Assembly (NCBI RefSeq): GCF_000145035.1
Contig: NC_014387.1
Span: forward strand, 2,284,001 to 2,348,000
DNA: 64,000 nt
Direction: 5' to 3'
From: Butyrivibrio proteoclasticus B316
GTDB lineage: Bacteria; Bacillota; Clostridia; Lachnospirales; Lachnospiraceae
Part shown: positions 33,960-43,326 of the stretch, in pieces
How the letters are laid out: every line of letters begins with the position of its first letter
Numbering within the stretch: the first letter of the stretch is position 1
The notes under the pieces: model-generated
Database searches by the model: none
Told to the model about the DNA's origin: nothing
Seen by the model: the letters and a program-made list of their open reading frames with translations, nothing else
Program-made: the position numbers and the translations under genes

Positions 33960-34308
33960 TATCTGCAAACCAATCCTTTAGAATTTCATCTTCTGAATAG
34001 TTTTCCTCTATATCTCCAACGATAAAAGCCTCGTCTGTTATCACGCTCGTTGCCATTGCTCTCGCCAATAACAGCTCACGAATTTCTTTTGTTTGCTTGT
34101 ATACTTCGTGTCTGGCACTTTGAGCCAAAAGTTCGTTCATAAATTCTTTTTCACTAACATTTTGCCCTTCTCGCTTAGCTTCTATTTCTACATAATAGTA
34201 GTTGTTATCAGAATCAAGATGTACATAAGCCCTGTCAGTGTAATTGTACGCAGCCTTTATTAGCGCAACATGAGAATACAATTCCTTATTAAATCTCATT
34301 TTTTCCAT
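33952..34308 (-). CDS. hxsD: His-Xaa-Ser system protein HxsD
   Basis: 118 residues, close to the usual HxsD length. The N-terminal RFNKELYSHVALIKAAYNYT, followed by a beta-strand (YYYVEIEAKRE) and the helical MNELLAQSARHEVYKQTKEI with RELLLARAMATSV, fits the HxsD family, whose conserved motif is of the LLNDYxLRE type. HxsD is thought to assist the maturases, possibly in substrate recognition; no activity has been shown. The gene overlaps the preceding membrane-protein gene by 20 bases and its successor by 8. Confidence 0.72.
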   Translation of the reverse strand: MEKMRFNKELYSHVALIKAAYNYTDRAYVHLDSDNNYYYVEIEAKREGQNVSEKEFMNELLAQSARHEVYKQTKEIRELLLARAMATSVITDEAFIVGDIEENYSEDEILKDWFADNE

Positions 34309-35875
34309 TAGTTTCCCTTTTCTTAAATAGATCTGTTAATAGAATCGCCAAAAAAGGTAATTCAATAACTGAAATATAATAAAAGTATCTATAATTAGGA
34401 CCACTTAATAACAACATAGTACCTATTGCATAGGTGAAAACCGGCACCAAGAAAACATGTCCCTTACTGGATCCCGCAGCTGAAATCAGTGCTCCACATA
34501 TAGACAATAGTGTAAGTTGTATGCCTATCTCCCATATAAATGGCGCAAGTTCAATACTATAACTCTTTTTTATAATCTTACCAACAATACTCTCAGCAAC
34601 TGGCACATGGTTTTCTTTTATTTCGTACTCATTAGGCGATTCAATATATACCCAGGGTGCCCACTTTATTCTTCCTACAAGCTGCCATACAATACGAGTA
34701 TTTTCTCTGACAGATTGAAATACTGCCTCCGGATATGCTTTAGCCGTATCAAAAAACATTCTTAAAATATTTTTCAATCCGGTTTCTTGCAAAATAATGT
34801 CTGTATCCATGTCCCATTTACATGAATCCCATTCTCCTGTTCTATAAGACTTATTCCATATTTCTCTTTCTGCAATTGTTTCAAGAAGATTTTTAACTTC
34901 TTCAGGGGTATTATCATAATCATTTACATAAGCATTAACCATTGCCCCCATTGGAATGCCAATAATTTCCCCCAGAACATTTTCGTGTCTTCTAACATGT
35001 GCAATCTCAAATACCGGCCCAACTATCAAAGCCAGACCAACTACTGTGAATATCAGTGAAAAAAGAAGTCTCTTAAACTTTTCCCTATAGTTAACGAGAA
35101 GCATCACAAACATCGGAAAGACGAACAAAAAACCATTATGTCGGGTCAACATTACAAATACAGATGCAATAACAATATGCGCAATATTCCGCCACTTATC
35201 TATCCAGTATCCGTCCGATGCATAAATCTTAGCCAGCAAAACACTAAGCCACATTACTCCAATCGTAAAATAAACATCTTTTATCAGACATACATTGTTC
35301 ATGCAAACTGCTGGATTTATTGCTACGCAAGCGGAAATAACAATCAATAGCCCTCTGCTAATTCCCAGCTTAGTGAGGTTATACATAAAGACTCCAAACA
35401 CAAGCGAAAATAGAAGTATCTGTGAAAAAATACAGAAAGCTAAAGTATCAGAAATCCTTGTAAGGCCCCAATATATAATTGTGGTAATTATCGGATGCCA
35501 ATTATCCAATTCCCAATATCCATGTGCTTGATCCCATTGCCCAAGTGCATCAAGGTTGAATCCCCCGGGATAATACGCTAGCCAATATGCTATATTCCCG
35601 AGCAAAACCATAACCGTAGTTACTATTCCAGTTATGATATCCCCGGTATTATTCCGATTAACAGAAATACTTCCCGAATCATTAAATGCAGAGCAAAGAT
35701 AAGTCAAGAAAAGGAATACAATTATTACCATCAAAGGAAATACCCAGATATACGTATAATTGGGTACCAAATTAAAGGATAAGGTTATCCCAATAAAGAT
35801 TGATGACAATATCCAAGTTATAAGTTTTCCTTTATCATCTATAGCCACTCTTAAGCAATCTAGATACTTACTCAC
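34289..35875 (-). CDS. Multi-pass GT-C-like membrane protein (DUF6020 type)
   Basis: 528 residues with about 11 transmembrane helices. The first large loop has NLDALGQWDQAHGYWELDN and WHPIITTIIYWGLTRI, the pattern of DUF6020 proteins related to GT-C glycosyltransferases, with acidic residues in the first outer loop as in lipid-linked-sugar transferases. It is the first gene of the Hxs operon, starting with GTG. Whether it glycosylates an Hxs component or is only co-transcribed is unknown. Downstream overlap with hxsD suggests coupling. Confidence 0.78.
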   Translation of the reverse strand: MSKYLDCLRVAIDDKGKLITWILSSIFIGITLSFNLVPNYTYIWVFPLMVIIVFLFLTYLCSAFNDSGSISVNRNNTGDIITGIVTTVMVLLGNIAYWLAYYPGGFNLDALGQWDQAHGYWELDNWHPIITTIIYWGLTRISDTLAFCIFSQILLFSLVFGVFMYNLTKLGISRGLLIVISACVAINPAVCMNNVCLIKDVYFTIGVMWLSVLLAKIYASDGYWIDKWRNIAHIVIASVFVMLTRHNGFLFVFPMFVMLLVNYREKFKRLLFSLIFTVVGLALIVGPVFEIAHVRRHENVLGEIIGIPMGAMVNAYVNDYDNTPEEVKNLLETIAEREIWNKSYRTGEWDSCKWDMDTDIILQETGLKNILRMFFDTAKAYPEAVFQSVRENTRIVWQLVGRIKWAPWVYIESPNEYEIKENHVPVAESIVGKIIKKSYSIELAPFIWEIGIQLTLLSICGALISAAGSSKGHVFLVPVFTYAIGTMLLLSGPNYRYFYYISVIELPFLAILLTDLFKKRETNGKNEI

Positions 35876-35890
35876 TTTATTTACAACTCC

Positions 35891-35932
35891 AAAATAAAAT
35901 CAAAAGAGGGGACTATGTCCCCTCTTTTGATT
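35891..35932 (-). terminator. Perfect 16-bp hairpin with T run in the leader of the Hxs operon
   Basis: AATCAAAAGAGGGGAC (35898-35913) pairs fully with GTCCCCTCTTTTGATT (35917-35932) around a TAT loop; the minus strand continues TTTTATTTT. It lies 16 bases upstream of the first Hxs-operon start codon and 205 bases past the stop of the preceding gene at 36137. It is a strong terminator for the upstream transcript or an attenuator of the operon. Confidence 0.8.
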
Positions 35933-35938
35933 ATACCA
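35930..35938 (-). promoter_or_regulatory. Extended -10 promoter element overlapping the hairpin
   Basis: TGGTATAAT on the minus strand is a perfect -10 with the TG extension; it overlaps the outer base pairs of the hairpin. A transcript from here would start inside the left arm, so a nearly complete hairpin would still form at its 5' end. The -35 area is poor. Confidence 0.4.
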
Positions 35939-36136
35939 TTTATCATTATATTAATTGGCATTATTTTGCGCATGTCATTAACCTTACTTTTTCCCTCTGT
36001 CCTCATTTGGCCTCGTTTCATGTGGTCAATATCATAGCGTATTATTTCTTCTAATTGCTTACAAACTCGTCAATATAAAAGTACCTGATACCAATGTTTC
36101 CTATCTTCTCTAATAAATCGTATTAATATAATCAGT

Positions 36137-37180
36137 TCATTTTCCACATATCTTATGATAATCCTTCGCAATAGCTTTCCACGTCTTAATCATAATAGGC
36201 ATTCCGCCAACATTATTTGCTCCTAGAGCACCACAATGTGCAACACCGTATACCTTAATTTTCTTACAAACGGGAGAAGGTGCGACCAATGGCTTTCCTG
36301 TTCTCAACTGCTCAACAAATCCCGATGCCTTTTCTCTGGTAACAGCTTCATAAGTAATCTTTCCCAGGCAAATAATAATCTTTGGATTTAATGATAAAAC
36401 AAGATCATCAAAAAATCTTTCGTCCTCCCGAAGCAAAGTCCTAGTCATTCCGCCCTGCTCACTGCCTTTTCTGTATCCCAACGAATAATTAGTAAAAAAC
36501 AATCGCTGTCCTGGATCAGCTTTCTCAATATCGCAACCAAGGCATTTAAACAGCACTTTTAGATTCTTATCAGTAATACTTGCATGATCATTGTAAAAAG
36601 AATCACTCTTGCCGGTCTGAATAGCCTCTATCCTAGCAATTGTCTTATCGTCCTTTTCGGGATTCCCCCAGTCCTGACCAACAAGCAGGATATCTACGCC
36701 CTTTTCATCAATATCCTTGTATTGATGCCCCTGCCAATAAGTCCAAAGATTGATCTGATCGCCATTAAGCCAAGTTTTGCACGGGTAAAGCCTGACGTTC
36801 TTATTGCCATACTCGCCACGTAACTTTGCTGCCGCCTGGGCTTTCTTAACAACCTCATGATAAGTTAGCTTCTTCTTTGATTCCGGAGATTCTTCTACCG
36901 ATTCGCCCAACATCTCCAAAATTTCCTTGTCCCGCTCAAGCATGTTATAGATGCCGTCCTCAGAAAGAACTCCCCGCTTCATGCTTACAGGAATCTCGCC
37001 TCTCTCGTCAGCGGCAAAATCATCTTTCCATTGTTTGCTGGAATAGTACTTATCAAGCTTCTGGACCTTTGGCTGCAGCTTCTTATACTTCTCAATAGCC
37101 TTATCCAAATAATCTTGAGCATCCAGAACCTCGTCAAAGATCTTCTCCATATCAGAAATATGCTTAAAATCCTTGCTCAT
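36137..37180 (-). CDS. DUF4298 - uracil-DNA glycosylase-like fusion protein
   Basis: 347 residues from the ATG at 37180 (AAGGAG upstream). Residues 10-90 match DUF4298 (EVLDAQDYLDKAIEKYKKLQ ... YYSSKQWKDDFAADERGEIP, RGVLSED). Residues about 125-345 match the uracil-DNA glycosylase superfamily core: DILLVGQDWGNPE, RLFFTNYSLGYRKG, LNPKIIICLGKITYEAV and a late VAHCGALGAN. The catalytic Asp/His motif is not canonical, so activity on uracil is uncertain. It could be a base-excision or nucleic-acid-sensing protein. It lies at the left edge of the defence island. Confidence 0.8.
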   Translation of the reverse strand: MSKDFKHISDMEKIFDEVLDAQDYLDKAIEKYKKLQPKVQKLDKYYSSKQWKDDFAADERGEIPVSMKRGVLSEDGIYNMLERDKEILEMLGESVEESPESKKKLTYHEVVKKAQAAAKLRGEYGNKNVRLYPCKTWLNGDQINLWTYWQGHQYKDIDEKGVDILLVGQDWGNPEKDDKTIARIEAIQTGKSDSFYNDHASITDKNLKVLFKCLGCDIEKADPGQRLFFTNYSLGYRKGSEQGGMTRTLLREDERFFDDLVLSLNPKIIICLGKITYEAVTREKASGFVEQLRTGKPLVAPSPVCKKIKVYGVAHCGALGANNVGGMPIMIKTWKAIAKDYHKICGK

Positions 37181-37207
37181 TTTACCACTTCTCCTTCGCA
37201 TATAACT

Positions 37208-37795
37208 TCAAACAGCATTTTTCACAGCATTCAGCAATCCATTTAAATCCATTGCTTTTCCTGGAAACTTATCATTAAACGACTTCATAAAGCTTTTATC
37301 ATCAGTCACCAAATAGCAGTTATGATGAACTGTAGCCTCTGCCAATATTGCGTCATGATAATGAAAGTAAGGATATTTCGATGTATTCTTCTTTTTCCCT
37401 TGAATCTCTTCAAGTAATTCTATCCCTTCATTTTTATCTCTTGAAGCAAACCGTTGAGTTCCATCTACTTTTGTTTGTCTATCTAAAAGAGTGGCAATGG
37501 TTGAGACAGATTCTATGTTTAACCTCTTATAGACAGCTATCAGGCGATTCATGCTCTCTTCTGAATTGGATATTTCACTAGTATTAAACTTCGAATCTTC
37601 TCCTCTATTTTTCGCCCCAAACCCTGCAGCCTCCATTTCTTGAATACTACTAGAATAATATGTAAATCCTTTTAATATGGAATCTTCTAAGAACCCTATA
37701 TTTTCCTCCGTCATATGGCTAAAAACATTTGTGTCTAGCATATATCTTCTTGCACTAGACTTATCATTTATTATCGCATTATGATTGTCCACCAA
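37208..37795 (-). CDS. PIN-like ribonuclease
   Basis: 195 residues with a PIN-like acidic centre: D21 in MLDTNVFSHM, D148 in FHYHDAILAEATVHH and D165/D166 in LVTDDKSFM. These residues coordinate magnesium in PIN nucleases, common toxins and RNA-processing enzymes. No cognate small antitoxin gene is adjacent. It lies 82 bases after the DUF4365 gene and 27 bases before the DUF4298-UDG gene on the same strand, so it may act with one of them. It begins at a TTG or GTG close to GAGGGG. Confidence 0.82.
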   Translation of the reverse strand: MVDNHNAIINDKSSARRYMLDTNVFSHMTEENIGFLEDSILKGFTYYSSSIQEMEAAGFGAKNRGEDSKFNTSEISNSEESMNRLIAVYKRLNIESVSTIATLLDRQTKVDGTQRFASRDKNEGIELLEEIQGKKKNTSKYPYFHYHDAILAEATVHHNCYLVTDDKSFMKSFNDKFPGKAMDLNGLLNAVKNAV

Positions 37796-37877
37796 TAGTC
37801 CCCTCTAATTCTTTGAATTCTCAAATTTTTCGGCGCATGATCAAGCCTGGTATAAGCATCAAATAATCTTATACCTC

Positions 37878-39728
37878 CTATTCTTCATAGCTCAAATGCC
37901 CCAAATTACATATTGGGTATTGAATAAAGGCATCTTGATCCTGTTGATCCATTTTATCGAAACACCTTTGAGCCTCCTCATTTTTCCCAAGCAAAAGGTT
38001 CGCTCCACATTTTACAGCAAGTTCTTTATTAGAATTGCTCAATTCAGATAATATGCCCATTTCACTATCGCTCAATTCTCTACTACGCCTTACTATCTGA
38101 AGTTTATTCAGAATCATATTATCATTTGTACCTTCCTCATTGTCTATGAGCCAATCACAGTATTTCTCCGCTGCATGAAGAAGCTCTTGCTTCTTTTCCT
38201 CCTGCTCATCATATGCTTTAAGCATTTCCAACATAAAGAATGTTAGCTGCTCAACAACTACCGGACACACTTCATTTTGATTCAAATCTTCAGCAATTTT
38301 CTCATAATCAATATTGCTGGCTTCAATAAAATCTTGCTTTCTGAGCATAGCGTAATGAGTTATAGCATGTGGACCACCAGAATGATTTTCATCTTCAAAT
38401 ACAGCCAATTTGTGGTCACCAAAAAAACTATCAAGCTTGTACTCTTTTTCATTTATTTTCGTCGCCCATATTAGTAGCACTAGGTTAGCAATAACAAAAC
38501 GACCATATATAATGCCATTTGTTGCACCAGGAAATACGATATTAGTTTCTTTAACCATTGCCAATGTAAAATTATGAAGATTGTTTTGATCACGATCAGA
38601 CAAGTTATCGCATAGAAGTTCTTTATTGACACCAAACTTATTCAGCATAGCCTGTACATCTTTATAGTACTCAAGATTATTCCTATATTGCTCTGCATCA
38701 TTTCTTCCACTATTTGCAAACCTAATAGTTGCTCCATTTACCGTCAGTTCAAGATTTTCCATGACACTAATAATAAATTCTGTATCATGAATACATTCAG
38801 ACAATGTTCCACGCGCTCTGAATGAGAGTTCCGCCTTCTTGGCATTTTCTGTTATCCTAAGAACAGTACCTTTCCCAATATGGACATCCATCCCATTTTT
38901 ATGTTTTACAATACTATATGATTTATAGAATATATGGCCCTTTACCTGTACATTATAGAAATAATCTCTGGCAATATGTATATCCATTGGTATCTCTGGC
39001 AACGGTATTGGAATAGGCATGTCTTTGACATTTGCATACATATACAAATCGTTTCGTAATAGCACTGCGTCAAAATCTTTTATTTCATTTTGTTTGCCGT
39101 AAGCGGCAACAGTAAACGTAATGTTTTCCAGGCCTCCTTTTTGGACCCACTCATCCATCGTCTGTAAATTCGCCTTAGTAAAACTGGACTGTTTAAGCAT
39201 ATTCTCATGAAAGTTAAGCATTACCTCAACCTTTTTGTTACTATCAGTAGAAAATTCCTTTAGCGGAATACTAATGTTCTTCTTCCCCTGGGAAATTTTT
39301 TCTAAAGCTCGAATTTTTACTGGCAACAGTGAATCATAATATATAGCATTGTTGCTTCCTGTTTCATCGGTCAATACAACAAACAGAACTATCCCACCAT
39401 GGTTTAACCAATTATTCAGGTCAACAACAGACACTGAGAACTTTGGCTTCTTCTTTGGAGGAACACTTTTTCTTATTTCTCCTTTTACTTGAACCGGGAT
39501 CTTTTTTATGTCTTTTTTTGTCTTATTATGATCTGAATGAATATAAATATTTCCATCCCACGATGGTTCCTTATCCCCGCTATTTATGAACGGCGATAGT
39601 ATATCAGTCATAGCTATGCTGTTCATTACTACTGATACTGCTATTTTTTCAACATCCAAATCTGTTACCTCCTCTGAATCCCCTAACAGATTAATTATAT
39701 CTCCAATACGTATATGCATTAAGAACAT
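37878..39728 (-). CDS. DUF4365 nuclease-like protein
   Basis: 616 residues. The first 150 fit DUF4365, a PD-(D/E)xK-like nuclease domain: a helix with EEVTDLDVEKIAVSV, then PSWDGNIYIHSD and KIPVQVKGEIRK, where the Asp and the Q-x-K would form the active site. The remaining 450 residues are beta-rich then helical (EEKKQELLHAAEKYCDWLID) and unrecognised; TPR-like helices end the protein. DUF4365 domains occur in antiphage loci. An ATG at 39728 was taken; a TTG at 39740 is possible. It is divergent from the large metallophosphoesterase gene, 116 bases away. Confidence 0.78.
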   Translation of the reverse strand: MFLMHIRIGDIINLLGDSEEVTDLDVEKIAVSVVMNSIAMTDILSPFINSGDKEPSWDGNIYIHSDHNKTKKDIKKIPVQVKGEIRKSVPPKKKPKFSVSVVDLNNWLNHGGIVLFVVLTDETGSNNAIYYDSLLPVKIRALEKISQGKKNISIPLKEFSTDSNKKVEVMLNFHENMLKQSSFTKANLQTMDEWVQKGGLENITFTVAAYGKQNEIKDFDAVLLRNDLYMYANVKDMPIPIPLPEIPMDIHIARDYFYNVQVKGHIFYKSYSIVKHKNGMDVHIGKGTVLRITENAKKAELSFRARGTLSECIHDTEFIISVMENLELTVNGATIRFANSGRNDAEQYRNNLEYYKDVQAMLNKFGVNKELLCDNLSDRDQNNLHNFTLAMVKETNIVFPGATNGIIYGRFVIANLVLLIWATKINEKEYKLDSFFGDHKLAVFEDENHSGGPHAITHYAMLRKQDFIEASNIDYEKIAEDLNQNEVCPVVVEQLTFFMLEMLKAYDEQEEKKQELLHAAEKYCDWLIDNEEGTNDNMILNKLQIVRRSRELSDSEMGILSELSNSNKELAVKCGANLLLGKNEEAQRCFDKMDQQDQDAFIQYPICNLGHLSYEE

Positions 39729-39844
39729 ATTAAATATCAATAAAAAATCTTATAACCTATCTGTTCATCTATTCTTTAGCGGTAAAATATACAGTGAAGC
39801 AATATCATAAGCCAGTTATGTTTAATCCTTGAATGAGGTCTCAT

Positions 39845-42800
39845 ATGGAAAACACCCCCGTTAAAGCTGAAATCAAAAAAATAGTTAAAGAAATCAGAAA
39901 AAGAGAAATCGTTGATCACTTCGATATTCCTGAAGAATTTCGTAATAATGCTGCTGTTATAATAGCTGAGCGCAAAGCAAAAATGAGAGTAATCAGTACC
40001 AGAGGCTTTGATGTTATTAGGCAAAACTTCTTCGTAAATGAACTCGTAAATAAAAGAGACCCTTTTGATGATGAAATTATCCAGAAAATATTAACAACTA
40101 CGTTTGCCTGCTTTGATGAATACTATCTCTTTATAGATGGCAAAGTATATGATCAAGCATGCTATTATGGCTACACATTTTCAGTTAAAGACATAAAAAA
40201 ATACAAACTTGATATAGCCAAAATGAATTTTATCGCATTAACTGATGAAAACCTTGATAACAGTATTCCTGAGGCCATTCGGTCTAATAATGATAACTAT
40301 GAACAAATAGACAAAAATAAAACTAACATACGTAGATGGATTAAAAAATATAATGCTTGCAATACCAGCGAGCAATTATTTCAAATAAATGAGAGACACA
40401 AAAAGTCTACTGACAAGACTGATGAGTCTTTCTATTTGTGGAATTATATTTTTTCAAAAGGAGATGTTGATAACATTCCCTTTGATGTCATTATGGATTT
40501 TGTTAATTCCGGGTATTATCCTGCCGGTACAATTGAAGATGCCCTTCCGTTTCTGTTTCCTCACGATAGACTATTAGCGTCTTACGCATATACACTCGGT
40601 GCAAAATCCACCTGTAAAAGACATAAATCCCAATTTAAAACTTACATAAAGATATTGGAAGAAAATGGTTATTATACTTCCGAATCAAAATACTTTGATA
40701 AAAACACTCATTATTTTTGCATAAGAACTGACTATCATATTAACAATAGTAAATCCTCCTATCCATGTGCTTCTTTATACAGATATTTTGAGGATTTTCA
40801 ATCATTCACTATGCATCTTAATAACGACCTTTCGGATTGCAATCTTTTAAATGCTCGTGGCATCTGCATTGATAGTTCTTTTAAAACAAATGAAAACACA
40901 ATAATGCCCGTGGAAGATATTAATTTCCTAAAGAAAATCGTCACAAAAAAATATGACCGTATCAGAGATTGTTTCACTATAAATGTTTACTGGAAAAACG
41001 AAAACAATGCCACTCTCTTCCATGGAAAGAAGACATTCAGATATTTCTTTGATTTTCTTTTCTTTGTCAAGAGTGACCTTTCTTTTGCTGATCTAATATA
41101 CTGCGATGGATTAAAAAACTTACCGTCCACAAATACAATAAACTTTAGCGAAGCATTATTAACCAGCGAAGTTTCTGAATCGCTAGGTATTTCTTATAAA
41201 GCCCAAGATATAATTAAGGTTGTTCCTCATGATTTTCCTTACGTAATTGATAACGAAAAATCCACAGCTCTTATTCTCAACGATGACCATCCAGAAGCTG
41301 CTATCCCTGTAGGTGATAACGAAATTTCTGACAACAAGGTTTACTATATCTCTGATTTACATATTGTTCATACTTTGATTCGTAAAAAAGCAAAGTCTTC
41401 TGCTGATGCTATCTGTATCATCCAAAGATTTATTGATAATATGTTAGAAACTTTTGTGCCTGTCTTCTGGTCTGGGTGTAGCACAATCCTTATTGGCGGT
41501 GATATTTCCTCTGAGTTCGCTGTTTTTGAACTTTTTGTTCAATTACTTAGACGTACTTTAGATGAAAACTCATATGATGTTAACGTTATATTTATTCTCG
41601 GAAATCATGAGCTCTGGAACTATTTTGGAACGAAACTAACAGATATTATTCAGCAATACCGAGATGTTCTATCGAAGCAAAAGATGTTCCTATTACACGA
41701 TGAAATACTCTACATAGAAAACCACGACAATATTTCATATATAAGCAAAGATGAGATTCTTAAATCCGGTAATGATAACATTAGACAAAAAGTAAGAAAG
41801 GCCCGTCTTGTACTGTTTGGAGGCATAGGATTTGCCGGATGTAATGAAGAATTTAATGCCAATTACGGCATTTACAGAAACACTGTGACAAGAGCTCAGG
41901 AAATAGAATTATCATCAAATTTCCGAAATCTATATGACCATGTTATCGAAGCCTTGGGTGACAGAAAAGTTATAGTTTTTACTCACATGGGAATATCAGA
42001 ATGGGCCAATAATTATGAGCTACATGATAATTACGTTTATGTCTGTGGTCATAGTCATAAAAACGCATTTTATGACGATGGCTCTAGGCGTCTCTACGCA
42101 GACAATCAGGTTGGGTATTATAACGATCGACCACGGCTAAAGTATTTCCTTGTAGATGACACCTATGATTGGTTTGTGGATTATGATGACGGTATATACG
42201 AGATAACAAGAAATGAGTATATCGAGTTCTACCGGGGGAAAAATATAGCCATTACATATAACAGAGAAATCAATAAGCTCTATATGCTCAAAAAAAATGG
42301 ATACTATTGCTTTATACACGAGAATAAGAATGGCAAGCTAACAATGCTTAATGGCGGAGCATTATGCTCTTTGTCTCACAAAAATATTGAGTATTACTAT
42401 CAAAATATGGCTGCCGAGATAGATTATATTAAAACCCCGTTAATGAAATTTCAACAGCTTCAAAAGCAAATTTCTGAAGAAATTCGAAAGCTCGGCGGAA
42501 ATGGACGCATTCATGGAGCAATAATAGATATAGATGGAACCATTGATGAAGATGGATGGAGAACAATTGCTTATAACCATCTATACATAAACCCAATCGA
42601 TTTATCAATAACTCCATATTATGCCATTGATATGGTTTTGAAATATGTTTATCCTAATTTTCCTTCACTACTCTGCGATAAATGTCCAGATCTTTATTCA
42701 AAGTATAATGAGCTTATAACTGATAAAAATATAACCTCAATCATACTTAAGCCCGTTAACAATGCAGAACTTATGGTTAAGCCCAAATTATACACAAGTA

Positions 42801-43315
42801 CAGATATCTACAAAGCCTCACGTGAACTGCGAAAAATGCAAAAGCTTAACTCCAATATATTAAGTACATGGTATGATAACTCTCCAAATTTGGTTGCCAT
42901 TCCAGAAAAGCCAAAGTCTAACGAATACAGATCTGCTGCAATCGGTACCGTAAAAATGATGACCTGCGGCATGAACGCTACAATAATTGAATATAAGAAT
43001 TATAATGACATTTCCGTTAAGTTTGATGATGGCACCATTGTTGAACATGTAAGCAAATACGCCTTTTCAACTAGCTCAATATGGAATCCAAATATTGAAA
43101 AGCCTCCAAAAGACAAAAAAAGCCATGATCACAAGCAATACCACAAATCATCCTATTTAGGAAAAACACAAATGATGAATTGCGGAATGAAAGCCACTGT
43201 AATTGAGGATTTTGGCTGCAATGACATAACTATCCAGTTTGAAGACGGTCTTATAAGAAAGCATAAAAGAAGAGACAAATTCAGAGAAGGTAAGATTGCG
43301 CACTGTAAAGATTAG
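39845..43315 (+). CDS. Large metallophosphoesterase protein with C-terminal repeats
   Basis: 1156 residues. The calcineurin-like phosphoesterase motifs are complete: SDLH (D504, H506), GGDI (D553), GNHE (N587, H588), THMG (H714) and GHSH (H736, H738). They sit in a domain of roughly residues 495-760. The N-terminal 490 residues are unrecognised. After the enzyme comes IHGAIIDIDGTIDEDGWRT, and two copies of a 45-residue repeat end the protein (CGMNATIIEYKNYNDISVKF and CGMKATVIEDFGCNDITIQF, each followed by DG). Such repeats accompany other effector-like proteins in Clostridia. The ATG at 39845 follows GAGG by 6 bases. It is the only long plus-strand gene in the island. Confidence 0.85.
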   Translation: MENTPVKAEIKKIVKEIRKREIVDHFDIPEEFRNNAAVIIAERKAKMRVISTRGFDVIRQNFFVNELVNKRDPFDDEIIQKILTTTFACFDEYYLFIDGKVYDQACYYGYTFSVKDIKKYKLDIAKMNFIALTDENLDNSIPEAIRSNNDNYEQIDKNKTNIRRWIKKYNACNTSEQLFQINERHKKSTDKTDESFYLWNYIFSKGDVDNIPFDVIMDFVNSGYYPAGTIEDALPFLFPHDRLLASYAYTLGAKSTCKRHKSQFKTYIKILEENGYYTSESKYFDKNTHYFCIRTDYHINNSKSSYPCASLYRYFEDFQSFTMHLNNDLSDCNLLNARGICIDSSFKTNENTIMPVEDINFLKKIVTKKYDRIRDCFTINVYWKNENNATLFHGKKTFRYFFDFLFFVKSDLSFADLIYCDGLKNLPSTNTINFSEALLTSEVSESLGISYKAQDIIKVVPHDFPYVIDNEKSTALILNDDHPEAAIPVGDNEISDNKVYYISDLHIVHTLIRKKAKSSADAICIIQRFIDNMLETFVPVFWSGCSTILIGGDISSEFAVFELFVQLLRRTLDENSYDVNVIFILGNHELWNYFGTKLTDIIQQYRDVLSKQKMFLLHDEILYIENHDNISYISKDEILKSGNDNIRQKVRKARLVLFGGIGFAGCNEEFNANYGIYRNTVTRAQEIELSSNFRNLYDHVIEALGDRKVIVFTHMGISEWANNYELHDNYVYVCGHSHKNAFYDDGSRRLYADNQVGYYNDRPRLKYFLVDDTYDWFVDYDDGIYEITRNEYIEFYRGKNIAITYNREINKLYMLKKNGYYCFIHENKNGKLTMLNGGALCSLSHKNIEYYYQNMAAEIDYIKTPLMKFQQLQKQISEEIRKLGGNGRIHGAIIDIDGTIDEDGWRTIAYNHLYINPIDLSITPYYAIDMVLKYVYPNFPSLLCDKCPDLYSKYNELITDKNITSIILKPVNNAELMVKPKLYTSTDIYKASRELRKMQKLNSNILSTWYDNSPNLVAIPEKPKSNEYRSAAIGTVKMMTCGMNATIIEYKNYNDISVKFDDGTIVEHVSKYAFSTSSIWNPNIEKPPKDKKSHDHKQYHKSSYLGKTQMMNCGMKATVIEDFGCNDITIQFEDGLIRKHKRRDKFREGKIAHCKD

Positions 43316-43326
43316 TTTTCTGAGAA

